Assembly (NCBI GenBank): GCA_963991145.1
Contig: CAXDOZ010000042.1
Coordinates: 1 to 17,853, forward strand
Reading direction: 5' to 3'
DNA: 17,853 bases
DNA from: CAXDOZ01 sp963991145
GTDB taxonomy: Bacteria; Bacteroidota; Bacteroidia; Chitinophagales; JABDMM01
Part shown: positions 7,715-15,708 of the stretch, piece by piece
How the letters are laid out: every line of letters starts with the position of its first letter
Position numbering within the stretch: position 1 is the stretch's first letter
Made by a program: the position numbers and the translations under genes
Notes under the pieces: generated by a model
The model's database searches: none
Seen by the model: only the letters and a program-made list of their open reading frames with translations
What the model was told of the DNA's origin: nothing

Positions 7715-8452
7715 ATGCCTCTGAAGATTGCTCAGATCACTGATATTCATCTCACCCTGGAAGGTGCCCCACCGATGGGTATCAACATGCAAGACAGGCT
7801 TAGGTCTGTTCTAGAAGATTTAAAATCCCAAAACACAGATCTTATAGTTCTTAGCGGAGACCTATCTTATAATCACCATGAGGAAGCTGCCTGCAACTGG
7901 ATAAAGAAGGAGGTTGAAAGCTCTGGGATTCCCTTTCTGGTCATTTCCGGAAATCATGATGAATCAGAGAAGCTTGCTGAAGACTTCAACTTAAATGAAA
8001 GTCTGCATGCAGGAGAGCTCTACTTCACCCGAAATCTAAAGGATACACACATAATCTTCATGGATAGCAGCCGAGGTCGGATTTCAGATGAGCAAATTGA
8101 ATGGCTGATTCAAGAAATTAACCAACCTGGTGATCTTAAGCTGATCTTCTCACATCATCCCTTAATGCTGGCATCAATGCCATTTATGGACTCTAAGCAT
8201 TCTCTGGAGAATCACGCAGAGATCTCAAAGCATTTGTTTGACTCGGGAAAGGATATTCATGTTTTTAGCGGCCACTACCATTGTGACAGAGTGATAAGCA
8301 ACAAGAACCTTCATTTGCATATTACTCCAAGCCTTTATGTGCAGCTTTCAGATAGCAATCCTGAATTTGAGATCAGTTCAAAAAATGGGGGATACAGAAT
8401 AATTGAAATCGATGGGGAGAGAGTGGTTTCAAAGACCCATTATCTGGTCTAG
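7715..8452 (+). CDS. Calcineurin-like metallophosphoesterase (Icc/CpdA-like)
   Basis: A 245-residue cytosolic protein with every core metal-binding motif of the calcineurin-like phosphoesterases: DIH (Asp10, His12), SGDLSYN (Asp49), SGNHDES (GNHD at 79-82), SHHP (His147-148) and SGHYHCD (GHYH at 186-189). Overall layout and size match the Icc/CpdA class III cyclic-nucleotide phosphodiesterase group, but the substrate (cAMP, another cyclic nucleotide or a phosphoester) cannot be read from sequence. I start it at 7715 (MPLKIAQITDIHL), which matches how family members begin; an in-frame ATG at 7688 would add nine residues (MSRECLTFD). Its stop overlaps the stop of the convergent transporter gene through a shared CTAG. 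Confidence 0.87.
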   Translation: MPLKIAQITDIHLTLEGAPPMGINMQDRLRSVLEDLKSQNTDLIVLSGDLSYNHHEEAACNWIKKEVESSGIPFLVISGNHDESEKLAEDFNLNESLHAGELYFTRNLKDTHIIFMDSSRGRISDEQIEWLIQEINQPGDLKLIFSHHPLMLASMPFMDSKHSLENHAEISKHLFDSGKDIHVFSGHYHCDRVISNKNLHLHITPSLYVQLSDSNPEFEISSKNGGYRIIEIDGERVVSKTHYLV

Positions 8453-9225
8453 CCCTCTGCAGCTGCCTTTTCTCTCAACTCTTTAGCCAATTCAAATCCA
8501 AGGTATCTGTCGATCAGATCATGAGCCAGATATAAGACTGGGGTGAGCGCCACTGCTACAGTGAATTTATAGATGTAGTTAACTGTACCAATCGCCAGAA
8601 CTAGAGAGAGATCCCAATCCGCTCCTACATAGAATGCAATTAGCAGTACTACATAGCTATCAATGAATTGAGAGACAACAGTAGATCCTGTGGCTCTTAA
8701 CCAGATCTTCTTTTCACCTGTGATCCTTTTTATCCTGTGAAAGACTGTAACGTCGACCACCTGTCCAACCAGGAATGCTACCAGAGACCCAATAATGATC
8801 CACAAACCCTGACCATAAACTGCAGCAAAGGCATCTTGCATATCGGGGACACCCTGGTCCTGTTTTGTAGTAAGCCACCATTCAGGAGCATCAGCCTTGA
8901 TTCCCATGAAAAACATCACAAAGACATAGATTATCAATCCCACTGATAAGAAAGAAAGGAACCTCACTCCTTTCCTGCCATAGTATTCATTGATGATATC
9001 AGTCATAACAAATACTACGGGCCATAACAGCACTCCGCATGTCAGATCCATTGATAGGTCGTCATAACCGAACATACTCAGGGAGAAACGAGGAATGCCC
9101 AGGGTATTCTCCAATGAAAAGATCTTTACGCCAATGAACTCTGCTGTAAAGACATTCGCAATGAAAAAGCCGCCTAAGATGAGGAATAGACGACTCGCTT
9201 TATGATGAACAATTTGCGTAGGCAA
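8449..9225 (-). CDS. yhhQ: Queuosine precursor transporter (YhhQ/QueT, VUT family)
   Basis: A 258-residue multi-pass membrane protein of the VUT family (COG1738). Diagnostic segments include GGFFIANVFTAEFIGVKIF, LTCGVLLWPVVFVMTDIINE, the YYGRKGVRFLS loop and the late QFIDSYVVLLIAFYVG helix. E. coli YhhQ imports the queuosine precursors preQ0 and preQ1, so the likely role is salvage of 7-deazaguanines for tRNA modification. No preQ1 riboswitch or other queuosine gene is visible nearby. The first candidate start is TTG at 9225 (MPTQIVHHK); the frame stays open about 80 bases upstream without ATG, GTG or TTG, so a start at ATT or an error near the 5' end cannot be excluded. It is convergent with the phosphoesterase and divergent from alkB. 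Confidence 0.85.
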   Translation of the reverse strand: MPTQIVHHKASRLFLILGGFFIANVFTAEFIGVKIFSLENTLGIPRFSLSMFGYDDLSMDLTCGVLLWPVVFVMTDIINEYYGRKGVRFLSFLSVGLIIYVFVMFFMGIKADAPEWWLTTKQDQGVPDMQDAFAAVYGQGLWIIIGSLVAFLVGQVVDVTVFHRIKRITGEKKIWLRATGSTVVSQFIDSYVVLLIAFYVGADWDLSLVLAIGTVNYIYKFTVAVALTPVLYLAHDLIDRYLGFELAKELREKAAAEG

Positions 9226-9330
9226 TGAAAAGGACTTCGATTCAGTCCTAATAATACTAGAAAATGCAGTATTGTTTGCATTGTAGTTGATAGCTGATCT
9301 ATTAAGCTAAAATCTTCGTATAATAAGGAT
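9226..9330. promoter_or_regulatory. Divergent transporter/alkB gap with overlapping inverted repeats
   Basis: The 105-bp gap holds two overlapping inverted repeats: AATACT/AGTATT (9253-9258 and 9268-9273, 9-base spacer) and AATGCA/TGCATT (9263-9268 and 9277-9282, 8-base spacer). Such short dyads can be operators or a hairpin, but six-base arms in AT-rich DNA also occur by chance. No TAnnTTTG box is well placed for either gene; a TATAAT lies at 9319-9324 just before the alkB start, without a convincing upstream partner. Confidence 0.3.
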
Positions 9331-10380
9331 ATGGCAAAGTTGAAGTATCTAGCAGGGTTAACAGTTCCGTTGGCAGCATTTGCAAGTATTTATTTTGATG
9401 GAGGGTGGTCTTACATCGCTCTGATATATGCATTTGGCGTACTCCCATTTCTAGAGATTGTACTTAAGCCTGACACCAATAATATGCAGGAAGCTGAAAT
9501 GGAAGTAGCAAGAGATGACAGCATCTACGACCTGATGTTATATATCATGGTCCCAATCCAGTTTGGCTTACTCGCCTATTTCCTATACACAGTATCATTT
9601 ATCGAGGTAAGCACTTTCGAATTCATTGGAAAGACAATTGCAATGGGAATTTCCTGCGGGGTACTTGGGATTAATGTTGCCCATGAGTTGGGACACAGAA
9701 GATCGGCTCATGAAAGAGTAATGGCCAAACTTCTTCTAATGACTAGCCTTTATATGCATTTTATAGTTGAGCATAATCGTGGGCATCACAACAGAGTCGC
9801 CACACCCGAAGACCCCACCAGTGCAAGATTTGGAGAACCTTTATATTTCTTTTTAGTGAGAAGCATAGTTTTCTCGTACCTGAGCTCATGGAATTTGGAA
9901 TTCAACAGATTGGAAAAAGCAGGAAAGAACAAGTTCTCTATTGAAAATGAAATTCTGCGATTCACCTTTTTCCAGATAGCTTTTGTATTCCTTATCCTTT
10001 TTGTGTTTGGTCCGATAGGAGTTTTAGGATTTGTACTTGCCGCAACTATTGGATTCATCCTATTAGAATCAGTAAACTACATTGAACATTACGGTCTAAG
10101 TCGAAAGAAGATCTCGGAAGGCAGATACGAAAAGACCAGACACACTCACAGCTGGAATTCAGATCATCCTCTGGGAAGACTGGTTCTTTTCGAGCTTACC
10201 CGCCATTCTGATCATCATGCGTATTCAGGGAGAAAATATCAGGTTCTAAGGCATTATGACGATAGCCCACAAATGCCGGCCGGCTATCCTGCAATGTTGG
10301 TCTTGAGCACTATCCCACCTTTGTGGTTTTACGTGATGCATAAGAATATGAAAGCGCAGAACCTACCAATTGCGGCCTAG
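9331..10380 (+). CDS. alkB: AlkB-type membrane alkane 1-monooxygenase
   Basis: A 349-residue integral-membrane di-iron monooxygenase. All histidine motifs of AlkB are present: HELGHR at 118-123, EHNRGHHNRVATPEDP at 147-162, NYIEHYG at 249-255 and RHSDHHA at 291-297. The ATPEDP stretch after the second motif separates true alkane hydroxylases from the related fatty-acid desaturases. Predicted reaction: terminal hydroxylation of medium-chain alkanes using O2 and electrons from a rubredoxin. It is shorter than the 401-residue Pseudomonas AlkB mainly at the N-terminus. No rubredoxin domain is fused and no rubredoxin or reductase gene is beside it, so electron donors must be elsewhere. Its TAG stop overlaps that of the convergent maf gene via CTAG. 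Alkane as substrate is inferred; xylene monooxygenase-like relatives share the motifs. Confidence 0.92.
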   Translation: MAKLKYLAGLTVPLAAFASIYFDGGWSYIALIYAFGVLPFLEIVLKPDTNNMQEAEMEVARDDSIYDLMLYIMVPIQFGLLAYFLYTVSFIEVSTFEFIGKTIAMGISCGVLGINVAHELGHRRSAHERVMAKLLLMTSLYMHFIVEHNRGHHNRVATPEDPTSARFGEPLYFFLVRSIVFSYLSSWNLEFNRLEKAGKNKFSIENEILRFTFFQIAFVFLILFVFGPIGVLGFVLAATIGFILLESVNYIEHYGLSRKKISEGRYEKTRHTHSWNSDHPLGRLVLFELTRHSDHHAYSGRKYQVLRHYDDSPQMPAGYPAMLVLSTIPPLWFYVMHKNMKAQNLPIAA

Positions 10381-10967
10381 CGAACCAGGCCTTGAATCTC
10401 AAAAGGTAATTCAGATAAAGTGGCTACAACTCTTCCTACAGGAAGTCCGATAACATTATAGATGTCGCCTTTGATCTTCTTTACTGCAACTACGCCGATC
10501 CATTCCTGAATGGCATATGAACCAGCCTTATCAAAAGGCTTGTATTTCTTCACGTAATACTCGATTTGCTCTTTTGATAGGTCTCTGAATTTGACCTCTG
10601 TAGTGTCGGAGAAAGTGACTTTAGTATCACCGTACAGAATACAAACACCTGTGATCACATCATGCCAGCTGTTGACCATTTCCCCTATCATTTGAATGGC
10701 ATGAGTCTCATCTTCAGGCTTCTCAAAGATCTCTCCATCCTTAAGCACGATCGTATCGGCAGTAAGCAGAACTTCATCTTTGGATAGATCAGCTTTTAGC
10801 GCTTCGGCTTTTAACTCAGCAAGGAACTCAGGTACTGATCTGGGGTCAAGGTCCTTTGGATAGATTTCCTCAACATTCTTCGTTCTGATCTCAAATTCCA
10901 GATCGGCCATCTTCAAGAGCTCAGATCTTCTTGGGGATTTTGATCCCAGTATGAGTTTATTGGGCAT
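10377..10967 (-). CDS. maf: Maf-family nucleoside triphosphate pyrophosphatase
   Basis: A complete 196-residue Maf protein. It has the N-terminal LILGSKSPRRSELL (9-14 SKSPRR substrate loop), LLTADTIVL with catalytic Asp at about 71, and the C-terminal KPFDKAGSYAIQEWIG and GDIYNVIGLPVGR motifs. The QEWIG-containing version is that of the dTTP/UTP pyrophosphatase (YhdE-like) subgroup, so it likely removes non-canonical pyrimidine triphosphates, converting NTP to NMP and pyrophosphate; older work calls it a septum-formation inhibitor. Its ATG at 10967 lies inside the end of the UbiA gene (11-base overlap), making it the last gene of the ccmE operon. Confidence 0.94.
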   Translation of the reverse strand: MPNKLILGSKSPRRSELLKMADLEFEIRTKNVEEIYPKDLDPRSVPEFLAELKAEALKADLSKDEVLLTADTIVLKDGEIFEKPEDETHAIQMIGEMVNSWHDVITGVCILYGDTKVTFSDTTEVKFRDLSKEQIEYYVKKYKPFDKAGSYAIQEWIGVVAVKKIKGDIYNVIGLPVGRVVATLSELPFEIQGLVR

Positions 10968-11904
10968 GGTAGAGGAGTTTTTCGAAAGGTAACCAGGCTA
11001 ATGTGCTGACTCCAAGAAACAAGAGCACTTTTAATCCAAAACTTATCCTCTTTGCTGAATCCTCAAGATTTGTGAATGATATATATAGGATCAGAGCCAG
11101 GCTGATAGAAATTAAGATTCCAATTGCTGTGACTACTTCTACTGGCATAACCATCTTATACAGAATGTGAATCAAAAAACTCACAAGTAACACCAGAGGA
11201 AGGCAGACCAATGCCTTAAGAACTCTCTGATTACTTATTCCTGCTACAGTGGAACAGGAATTATCCAGATCTCTTTCTCTGTCCTCCACATCTTTGATCA
11301 TCTCACGGCTTAGAGATGCTAGAAAAGCTAAAAGCCAAAAGGAAAGTGCAATATGCAGGATGTCATATCTAGCCATCATATCCTGAGGGATGCTTTTCCA
11401 AACCGGACAATAAGCCATAAGTATCACCACTGGAAAAATAGCTCCCGTAGCACTTAATCCTGCAACTGTGATATTACCAATCAGGGGAACACACTTCAGT
11501 TTGTAATTGTACCATGAGAGGAGGAGGATACTAAGGAATGGAATAATGTATATGTGCGCACTAATTGATGCAAGAGGTCCGAAAAGACAGAGGCTTAAAG
11601 CAGCAATTACGAGCAAGCCCATTACTATTTTACTAAGATTCTGGCCCATTCGGGCCGATAGGTTCTTCTTGCCAAATTTCAGATCCTGATCAAGATCCAG
11701 GTAGTCATTCTGAAGGTTTCCAAACATTGCCACAAGCACAGAAACAAGGCTTAGCAAGAATGCCTCAAGAATACCGTAGCATGGTTCTGTATCGGTGCAA
11801 AGCACCCAAACCTCTGCGTAGACACGCTGGTATACAAACATTTGACATAGAAAGAGAAAAGCGAGATTGCCAAGTCGAAGCTCACTAAAGATCCGAGGAA
11901 TCAT
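10957..11904 (-). CDS. UbiA-family prenyltransferase
   Basis: A 315-residue polytopic membrane protein of the UbiA superfamily. Both Asp-rich substrate motifs are present: NDYLDLDQD at 66-74 and REMIKDVEDRERD at 200-212; these bind the Mg-diphosphate of a prenyl donor. Between them lie roughly nine membrane helices and a WYNYKLK-type loop. Bacteroidota homologues in this position next to maf are often annotated as geranylgeranylglycerol-phosphate geranylgeranyltransferase, but menaquinone- or heme-linked transferase activity cannot be ruled out, and acceptor identity is not visible. Proximity to cytochrome c maturation genes may be only operon convenience. ATG at 11904 overlaps the upstream stop as ATGA. 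Confidence 0.82.
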   Translation of the reverse strand: MIPRIFSELRLGNLAFLFLCQMFVYQRVYAEVWVLCTDTEPCYGILEAFLLSLVSVLVAMFGNLQNDYLDLDQDLKFGKKNLSARMGQNLSKIVMGLLVIAALSLCLFGPLASISAHIYIIPFLSILLLSWYNYKLKCVPLIGNITVAGLSATGAIFPVVILMAYCPVWKSIPQDMMARYDILHIALSFWLLAFLASLSREMIKDVEDRERDLDNSCSTVAGISNQRVLKALVCLPLVLLVSFLIHILYKMVMPVEVVTAIGILISISLALILYISFTNLEDSAKRISFGLKVLLFLGVSTLAWLPFEKLLYHAQ

Positions 11905-12686
11905 TTTTTGTTATGGTAGTTCTGTATGCTGGCAGTAAGGATACGATAAACCTCGCGGATCTCAGGCCACTCTCTTAGAAGATAGAGATGTCGGTCTATT
12001 GTCTTGGCATCTTTCCTAATGGCTGGGCCAGTTTGAACATCTGTAGCCTCTTCCCCATTTTGAATCCTTTTGTTTGATTCATCAAGAAGTGGCAGCAATA
12101 GGTCAAAAGGAACCTTACTCTCATTACAGACCTGTTGAGCAAGTGCGATAAGGTGATTGCTGAAATTTTGAGATAAAACTGCAGACAAATGCAAAAGACC
12201 TCTTTGCCTGCTATCCATTTCAAAGACCTTTTTACTTAAAGAATTCGCCAAGATCTCAAGGTTCACCTTGTCACCCTGATCCTGTGCCTCAATAAGTAAA
12301 GGAGTTTGCTTCCAATTGATGCTCTCCTTTCCATCAAAGCTCAGCAATGGGTAAAAGACCCCTCGCCTTACTCCGTATCCATTGATCTCTGATATAGCTG
12401 TTGCTCCGCTGCAATGGACAAAGAAACTGTTGGGAAATGATAATTCAGGAGCAAGGCTACTAATGGCATCATCTGAAACTGCCATGATGTATATCTCTGC
12501 TCCACGGTTTAGATGTCTTGGATCATCAGTAAAGCTCGTTTTAAGCTCATTCTCTACCCATTCCTTTGATTTGGCACTTCTATTAAAGACCTGAATGATC
12601 TCGTGCCCTGCAGATTGTATCGCGGGATAAAGCTGATGTGCCAGCTTCCCGGTTCCGATTCCTACTATTTTAAGTCTTCTTTCCAC
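11901..12686 (-). CDS. Rossmann-fold / DUF2520 domain protein
   Basis: A 261-residue soluble protein with an N-terminal Rossmann nucleotide-binding fold, LKIVGIGTGKLAHQLYPAI (Gly-rich loop at about residues 8-13), followed by MAVSDDAIS and FFVHCSGATAI as in NAD(P)-dependent dehydrogenases related to F420:NADP oxidoreductase. The C-terminal half is helical and matches the DUF2520 layout (GLLHLSAVLSQNFSNHLIAL, then a DLLLPLLDE segment). Substrate unknown. The open frame extends to 12746, but the first 20 residues lie inside the ccmF coding region and precede the glycine-rich fold abruptly, so a GTG start at 12686 (VERRLKIVGIG) is preferred; the overlap with ccmF is then 17 bases. Confidence 0.78.
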   Translation of the reverse strand: MERRLKIVGIGTGKLAHQLYPAIQSAGHEIIQVFNRSAKSKEWVENELKTSFTDDPRHLNRGAEIYIMAVSDDAISSLAPELSFPNSFFVHCSGATAISEINGYGVRRGVFYPLLSFDGKESINWKQTPLLIEAQDQGDKVNLEILANSLSKKVFEMDSRQRGLLHLSAVLSQNFSNHLIALAQQVCNESKVPFDLLLPLLDESNKRIQNGEEATDVQTGPAIRKDAKTIDRHLYLLREWPEIREVYRILTASIQNYHNKK

Positions 12687-15228
12687 GGATAAGGTTGGAT
12701 TTCCTGTTTTCCTCCACCCTACGCAAGATGCTAAAGAAAAATCCAATCACCATAACTATACAACCCAACCACAAAATGTTGATGTGCGGGAACTCTATAG
12801 CCTTCATGATGATGTAATTATCATTAGAATCTGCTTCGGTAACCTGTAATAGTATACCCTCTTTGTCTCCTAAAAGTTTTAAAATCTCGAAAGAAGCTGC
12901 GATATCATTAAGACTATCAGTAATCTGCGCCTCTATTTTATTCTGAATTGGGTCAATAATGTAGGCAGGTCGAACATCCTGTGGTGCCTTGGTCGTATCA
13001 AAATCAAAGACCGATAAAACGGCCGTCAATCGTGTCATACCGTTAGCCTCTTCACTCTCATCAATTGACTTCAATACGATGATCTTGGATTGAGTGAAGA
13101 TCGTATCACCGATCATTAGCTCCTCTTTGGCAGACTTGATAATTGTGGTGTCGATTGGAACTGAAGTGACATGCGTAAATATGTCCTTATCCCATAAGTG
13201 CATTGTTGCCGGGTTGGCAGAGACACTCATACTTTTCCCATCAGATTGAACGAATGGACTTAGCACAAACTCTCGCTTAATAGATCCATCCTTAGGATTG
13301 ATCATTTTGTATTCTACATCAAAGAATGTCTTGTACTTAGTGCTTCTTCTGCCTAGATAAGTGACATCGAATGAGCCCATCTTAACCGTACCATCTTTAG
13401 CTAGATAGCGGTTCTTGGCATTATTTTGATCCTCCTGAAACTCAGGTCCAAAGTCTATGTTCTCAAGATTTACACTAATAACCTTCTGATTCCCCTGAGA
13501 GATCAGGGCTCCCAATAGAAGCAGTGCCATGCCTACATGAGTAATGCTTCCACCATACAATCTCCAGTTCTTCTTCAGAGATACAATCAGGTATTCCAGA
13601 TTAGCTACAATAGAGAAAACGGTAGTAAAGAGCAATAAGAAATAAGTAACCGGAACCTGATCGATCATGATGCCTATATCACTTGAATCTTTGAAAGGAC
13701 CTAGCTTATAAAGCGGGAGTGCAATTACCACACTCAAAACGAGAGAGATGGTCGTAGGTATTGCAAGACTCTTAAGAACCTTCTTCCAAGGCGTATCTCT
13801 GTATCTAAAGTATTGCCCAACGGCAGTTAGAGATGCAATAATGATCCCGAACAGGATCTGGAACTTATTATAGTAAGCTACAGGCTGAGAGATCGTGAAT
13901 TCCTGAAGATCAGGCATGAATCCCTGAAGGGGTTGAATAACAAGAATATTAAAGATTGGAAGACAGGTTGAGAAACCAATCTGCAGAGCCGAAAGACCTA
14001 GCACCAGAGAGCCAACAAACATCCAGAACTCCCTACTACTTAGCTTCTCTTCCTTCTTTGGTTCCGGGATCTTTCTCCATCTAAACAGCAACCAGACCAA
14101 TGGAAGCAATCCAAAGAGAAGAAGGAAAAGAATCAATTGAACCTTTAAACCTGCATCTGTAAAACTATGTACAGAAGTTGTTCCGAGAACCCCACTCCTG
14201 GTTAAGTAAGTAGATAGAAGAACCAATCCAAAGCTTAGGATCGCAAATAGAAAGCTTGATCTAAGTCCATGCTTGCTATGCCGAAAGATCACTAGAGTGT
14301 GGATGAGAGCAACCATTGTGAGCCATGGCACCAGACTGGCATTCTCCACGGGGTCCCATGCCCAAAATCCTCCAAAACTCAATGCTTCATAGGCCCAGGC
14401 TCCACCCATAAGAATTCCCAAACCAAGTATTCCTCCGCTAAACAGCGCCCATGGTAAAGCTGCCTTTGCCCAATCCTTATAATCTTTCTTCCATAAGCCT
14501 GTAATGGCAAATGCGAAAGGAATAAGAGTTGAAGCAAATCCCAGGAATAGCACCGGAGGGTGGATCACCATCCAATAGTTCTGCAAAAGGATATTCAAGC
14601 CATTACCATCTTCAATTAGCTCCGGGTAGTTCTTTATCGTAAATGTCTGATCATCAGGGAATAGGTCCCTAAGTAGCACAAATGGGTTTAAGCCAACCTT
14701 CTCTCCAAATACGAAGATTCCCAGGAGCATTGTGCCAAGAAATATCTGGACAGAAGAAAGGACTGTCATAACTGGAGCTTCAAACTTTCCCGCTCTCCAG
14801 ATCAGGATAAGACCCAGTACCATATGCCAGAACTGCCACAGCAGAAAACTTCCCTCCTGTCCTTCCCAAAAACAGGCGACCATATACTTCAATTCAAGGT
14901 CCCTTGAAGAGTGGTCCCACACATAATGGTAGTAGAACAGGTGCTGAAAGATCATGAAGAACAGCAGAACGAAGATCGATACGATCGCTATTCCATGCAG
15001 AGTAAATGAAACCCGCCCGATCTTTAGCCATGACTCTTTATCGGCCTGGTCAAGGCCAGATTTAGATGCCCGATAAAAGCCATAACCAGCAAGGATTGCT
15101 GCTATGAAGCTTAAAAAGATGAAGAGGTGGCCCAGATTTCCAATCCATAGCTCTTCTCCTATGTAAGGCGAGCTAAATCTATCGGCAAAAAATCCTCCTG
15201 CGGAAAGTAGAATTGAGGAGTTCCCCAT
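12670..15228 (-). CDS. ccmF: Cytochrome c heme-lyase subunit CcmF (CcsA/CcmF superfamily)
   Basis: An 852-residue multi-pass inner-membrane protein of the system I cytochrome c maturation pathway. It contains FWEGQEGSFLLWQFW (about 120-134), the WWD heme-handling domain GGAWAYEALSFGGFWAWDPVENAS (275-298), and the conserved histidines MVIHPP (223), ALIHT (310) and TSVHSF (354) that serve as heme ligands in CcmF. It would take heme from holo-CcmE and attach it to apocytochrome c. It is about 200 residues longer than E. coli CcmF because of a large extracytoplasmic domain between the last two helices (about 595-815). The ATG at 15228 shares its A with the ccmE stop (TAATG). The neighbouring ccmE makes CcmF more likely than NrfE or the system II CcsA. 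Confidence 0.9.
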   Translation of the reverse strand: MGNSSILLSAGGFFADRFSSPYIGEELWIGNLGHLFIFLSFIAAILAGYGFYRASKSGLDQADKESWLKIGRVSFTLHGIAIVSIFVLLFFMIFQHLFYYHYVWDHSSRDLELKYMVACFWEGQEGSFLLWQFWHMVLGLILIWRAGKFEAPVMTVLSSVQIFLGTMLLGIFVFGEKVGLNPFVLLRDLFPDDQTFTIKNYPELIEDGNGLNILLQNYWMVIHPPVLFLGFASTLIPFAFAITGLWKKDYKDWAKAALPWALFSGGILGLGILMGGAWAYEALSFGGFWAWDPVENASLVPWLTMVALIHTLVIFRHSKHGLRSSFLFAILSFGLVLLSTYLTRSGVLGTTSVHSFTDAGLKVQLILFLLLFGLLPLVWLLFRWRKIPEPKKEEKLSSREFWMFVGSLVLGLSALQIGFSTCLPIFNILVIQPLQGFMPDLQEFTISQPVAYYNKFQILFGIIIASLTAVGQYFRYRDTPWKKVLKSLAIPTTISLVLSVVIALPLYKLGPFKDSSDIGIMIDQVPVTYFLLLFTTVFSIVANLEYLIVSLKKNWRLYGGSITHVGMALLLLGALISQGNQKVISVNLENIDFGPEFQEDQNNAKNRYLAKDGTVKMGSFDVTYLGRRSTKYKTFFDVEYKMINPKDGSIKREFVLSPFVQSDGKSMSVSANPATMHLWDKDIFTHVTSVPIDTTIIKSAKEELMIGDTIFTQSKIIVLKSIDESEEANGMTRLTAVLSVFDFDTTKAPQDVRPAYIIDPIQNKIEAQITDSLNDIAASFEILKLLGDKEGILLQVTEADSNDNYIIMKAIEFPHINILWLGCIVMVIGFFFSILRRVEENRKSNLIRGKKT

Positions 15229-15623
15229 TAAGCGTCCTTTTCTTTCAACTTGATCTCGTCATCGACGTATTTACTCGGACACTTGGTAAGGATATCGGAG
15301 GCGTAGAAAACACCGTCCTCATAAGCTCCTGTAACCACTATTTGCTCTGATCTTTCAAAATCAGTGGGCTTGCTGTCCTTGTAAACCACCTTCATCTCTA
15401 CTCCATTTTCATCGGTCATGTAGAAAGAAAAGTAATTGGGATTCTCAGGGTCGTATACCATCTCCTTATCCTTGGATAGCTCGCCTACCACTTTCACTTC
15501 CTTCCCTTCCATGTCCTGGGCAGACTCAAAGTCCTCATAAGTAGTTAGGTCTGCCGACAGGGCAATGATAACTCCAACAGATACTGCGAGAATAACTAAA
15601 GCAATGATGTATGATCGTTTCAT
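15228..15623 (-). CDS. ccmE: Cytochrome c maturation heme chaperone CcmE, Cys-type (CxxxY)
   Basis: A 131-residue, membrane-anchored periplasmic heme chaperone. It has one N-terminal helix (YIIALVILAVSVGVIIALS) and an OB-fold body with the family patterns VKVVGELSKD and FYMTDENG(V). The heme-attachment site is C-P-S-K-Y (Cys115, Tyr119) in place of the H-x-x-x-Y of E. coli CcmE, so heme is presumably held through a cysteine. CxxxY-type CcmE is known from archaea and sulfate reducers. Start: ATG at 15623 sits directly before the membrane helix; the frame extends upstream to 15647, but that ATG would lie before the TATTTTTG promoter box. First gene of a five-gene operon with ccmF, DUF2520, ubiA-type and maf. 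Confidence 0.92.
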   Translation of the reverse strand: MKRSYIIALVILAVSVGVIIALSADLTTYEDFESAQDMEGKEVKVVGELSKDKEMVYDPENPNYFSFYMTDENGVEMKVVYKDSKPTDFERSEQIVVTGAYEDGVFYASDILTKCPSKYVDDEIKLKEKDA

Positions 15624-15633
15624 AAACTCAATG

Positions 15634-15641
15634 CAAAAATA
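15634..15641 (-). promoter_or_regulatory. Candidate -7 element for the ccmE operon
   Basis: TATTTTTG matches TAnnTTTG exactly on the minus strand, ten bases before the preferred ccmE ATG, so the 5' leader would be only a few bases. The in-frame ATG at 15647 is upstream of the box and so is unlikely to be used. No strong -33 partner is visible. Confidence 0.5.
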
Positions 15642-15674
15642 ATGCAATTTCAGTCCTTAAACCCTACTTATGGG

Positions 15675-15704
15675 TTGAGGTTCCTCAATACTTGCATATT
15701 TTAG
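15675..15704 (+). promoter_or_regulatory. Candidate promoter of the ureohydrolase gene
   Basis: TTG at 15675-15677, exactly 19 bases, then TATTTTAG at 15697-15704 fits the Bacteroidota TTTG-N19-TAnnTTTG pattern with one mismatch in the -7 box. The ATG at 15709 is four bases after the box, so the message may have no 5' leader. Confidence 0.5.
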
Positions 15705-15708
15705 AATA

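Noticed and set aside
9786..10058. 90-codon open frame antisense to alkB
   Set aside because: Opposite the conserved histidine-rich region, basic low-information protein; a shadow of the real gene.
12687..12746. 20-residue N-terminal extension of the DUF2520 protein
   Set aside because: It lies inside ccmF and does not resemble the family start; GTG at 12686 places the Rossmann glycine loop near the N-terminus.
12670..15228. Reading the large heme-lyase gene as NrfE or system II CcsA
   Set aside because: Adjacent ccmE shows a system I pathway and no nitrite reductase genes are present; the histidine and WWD layout fits CcmF.
15624..15647. Upstream ATG of ccmE (adds MHYFCIEF)
   Set aside because: It lies before a perfect -7 box and would put charged and aromatic residues ahead of the anchor; ATG at 15623 fits better.
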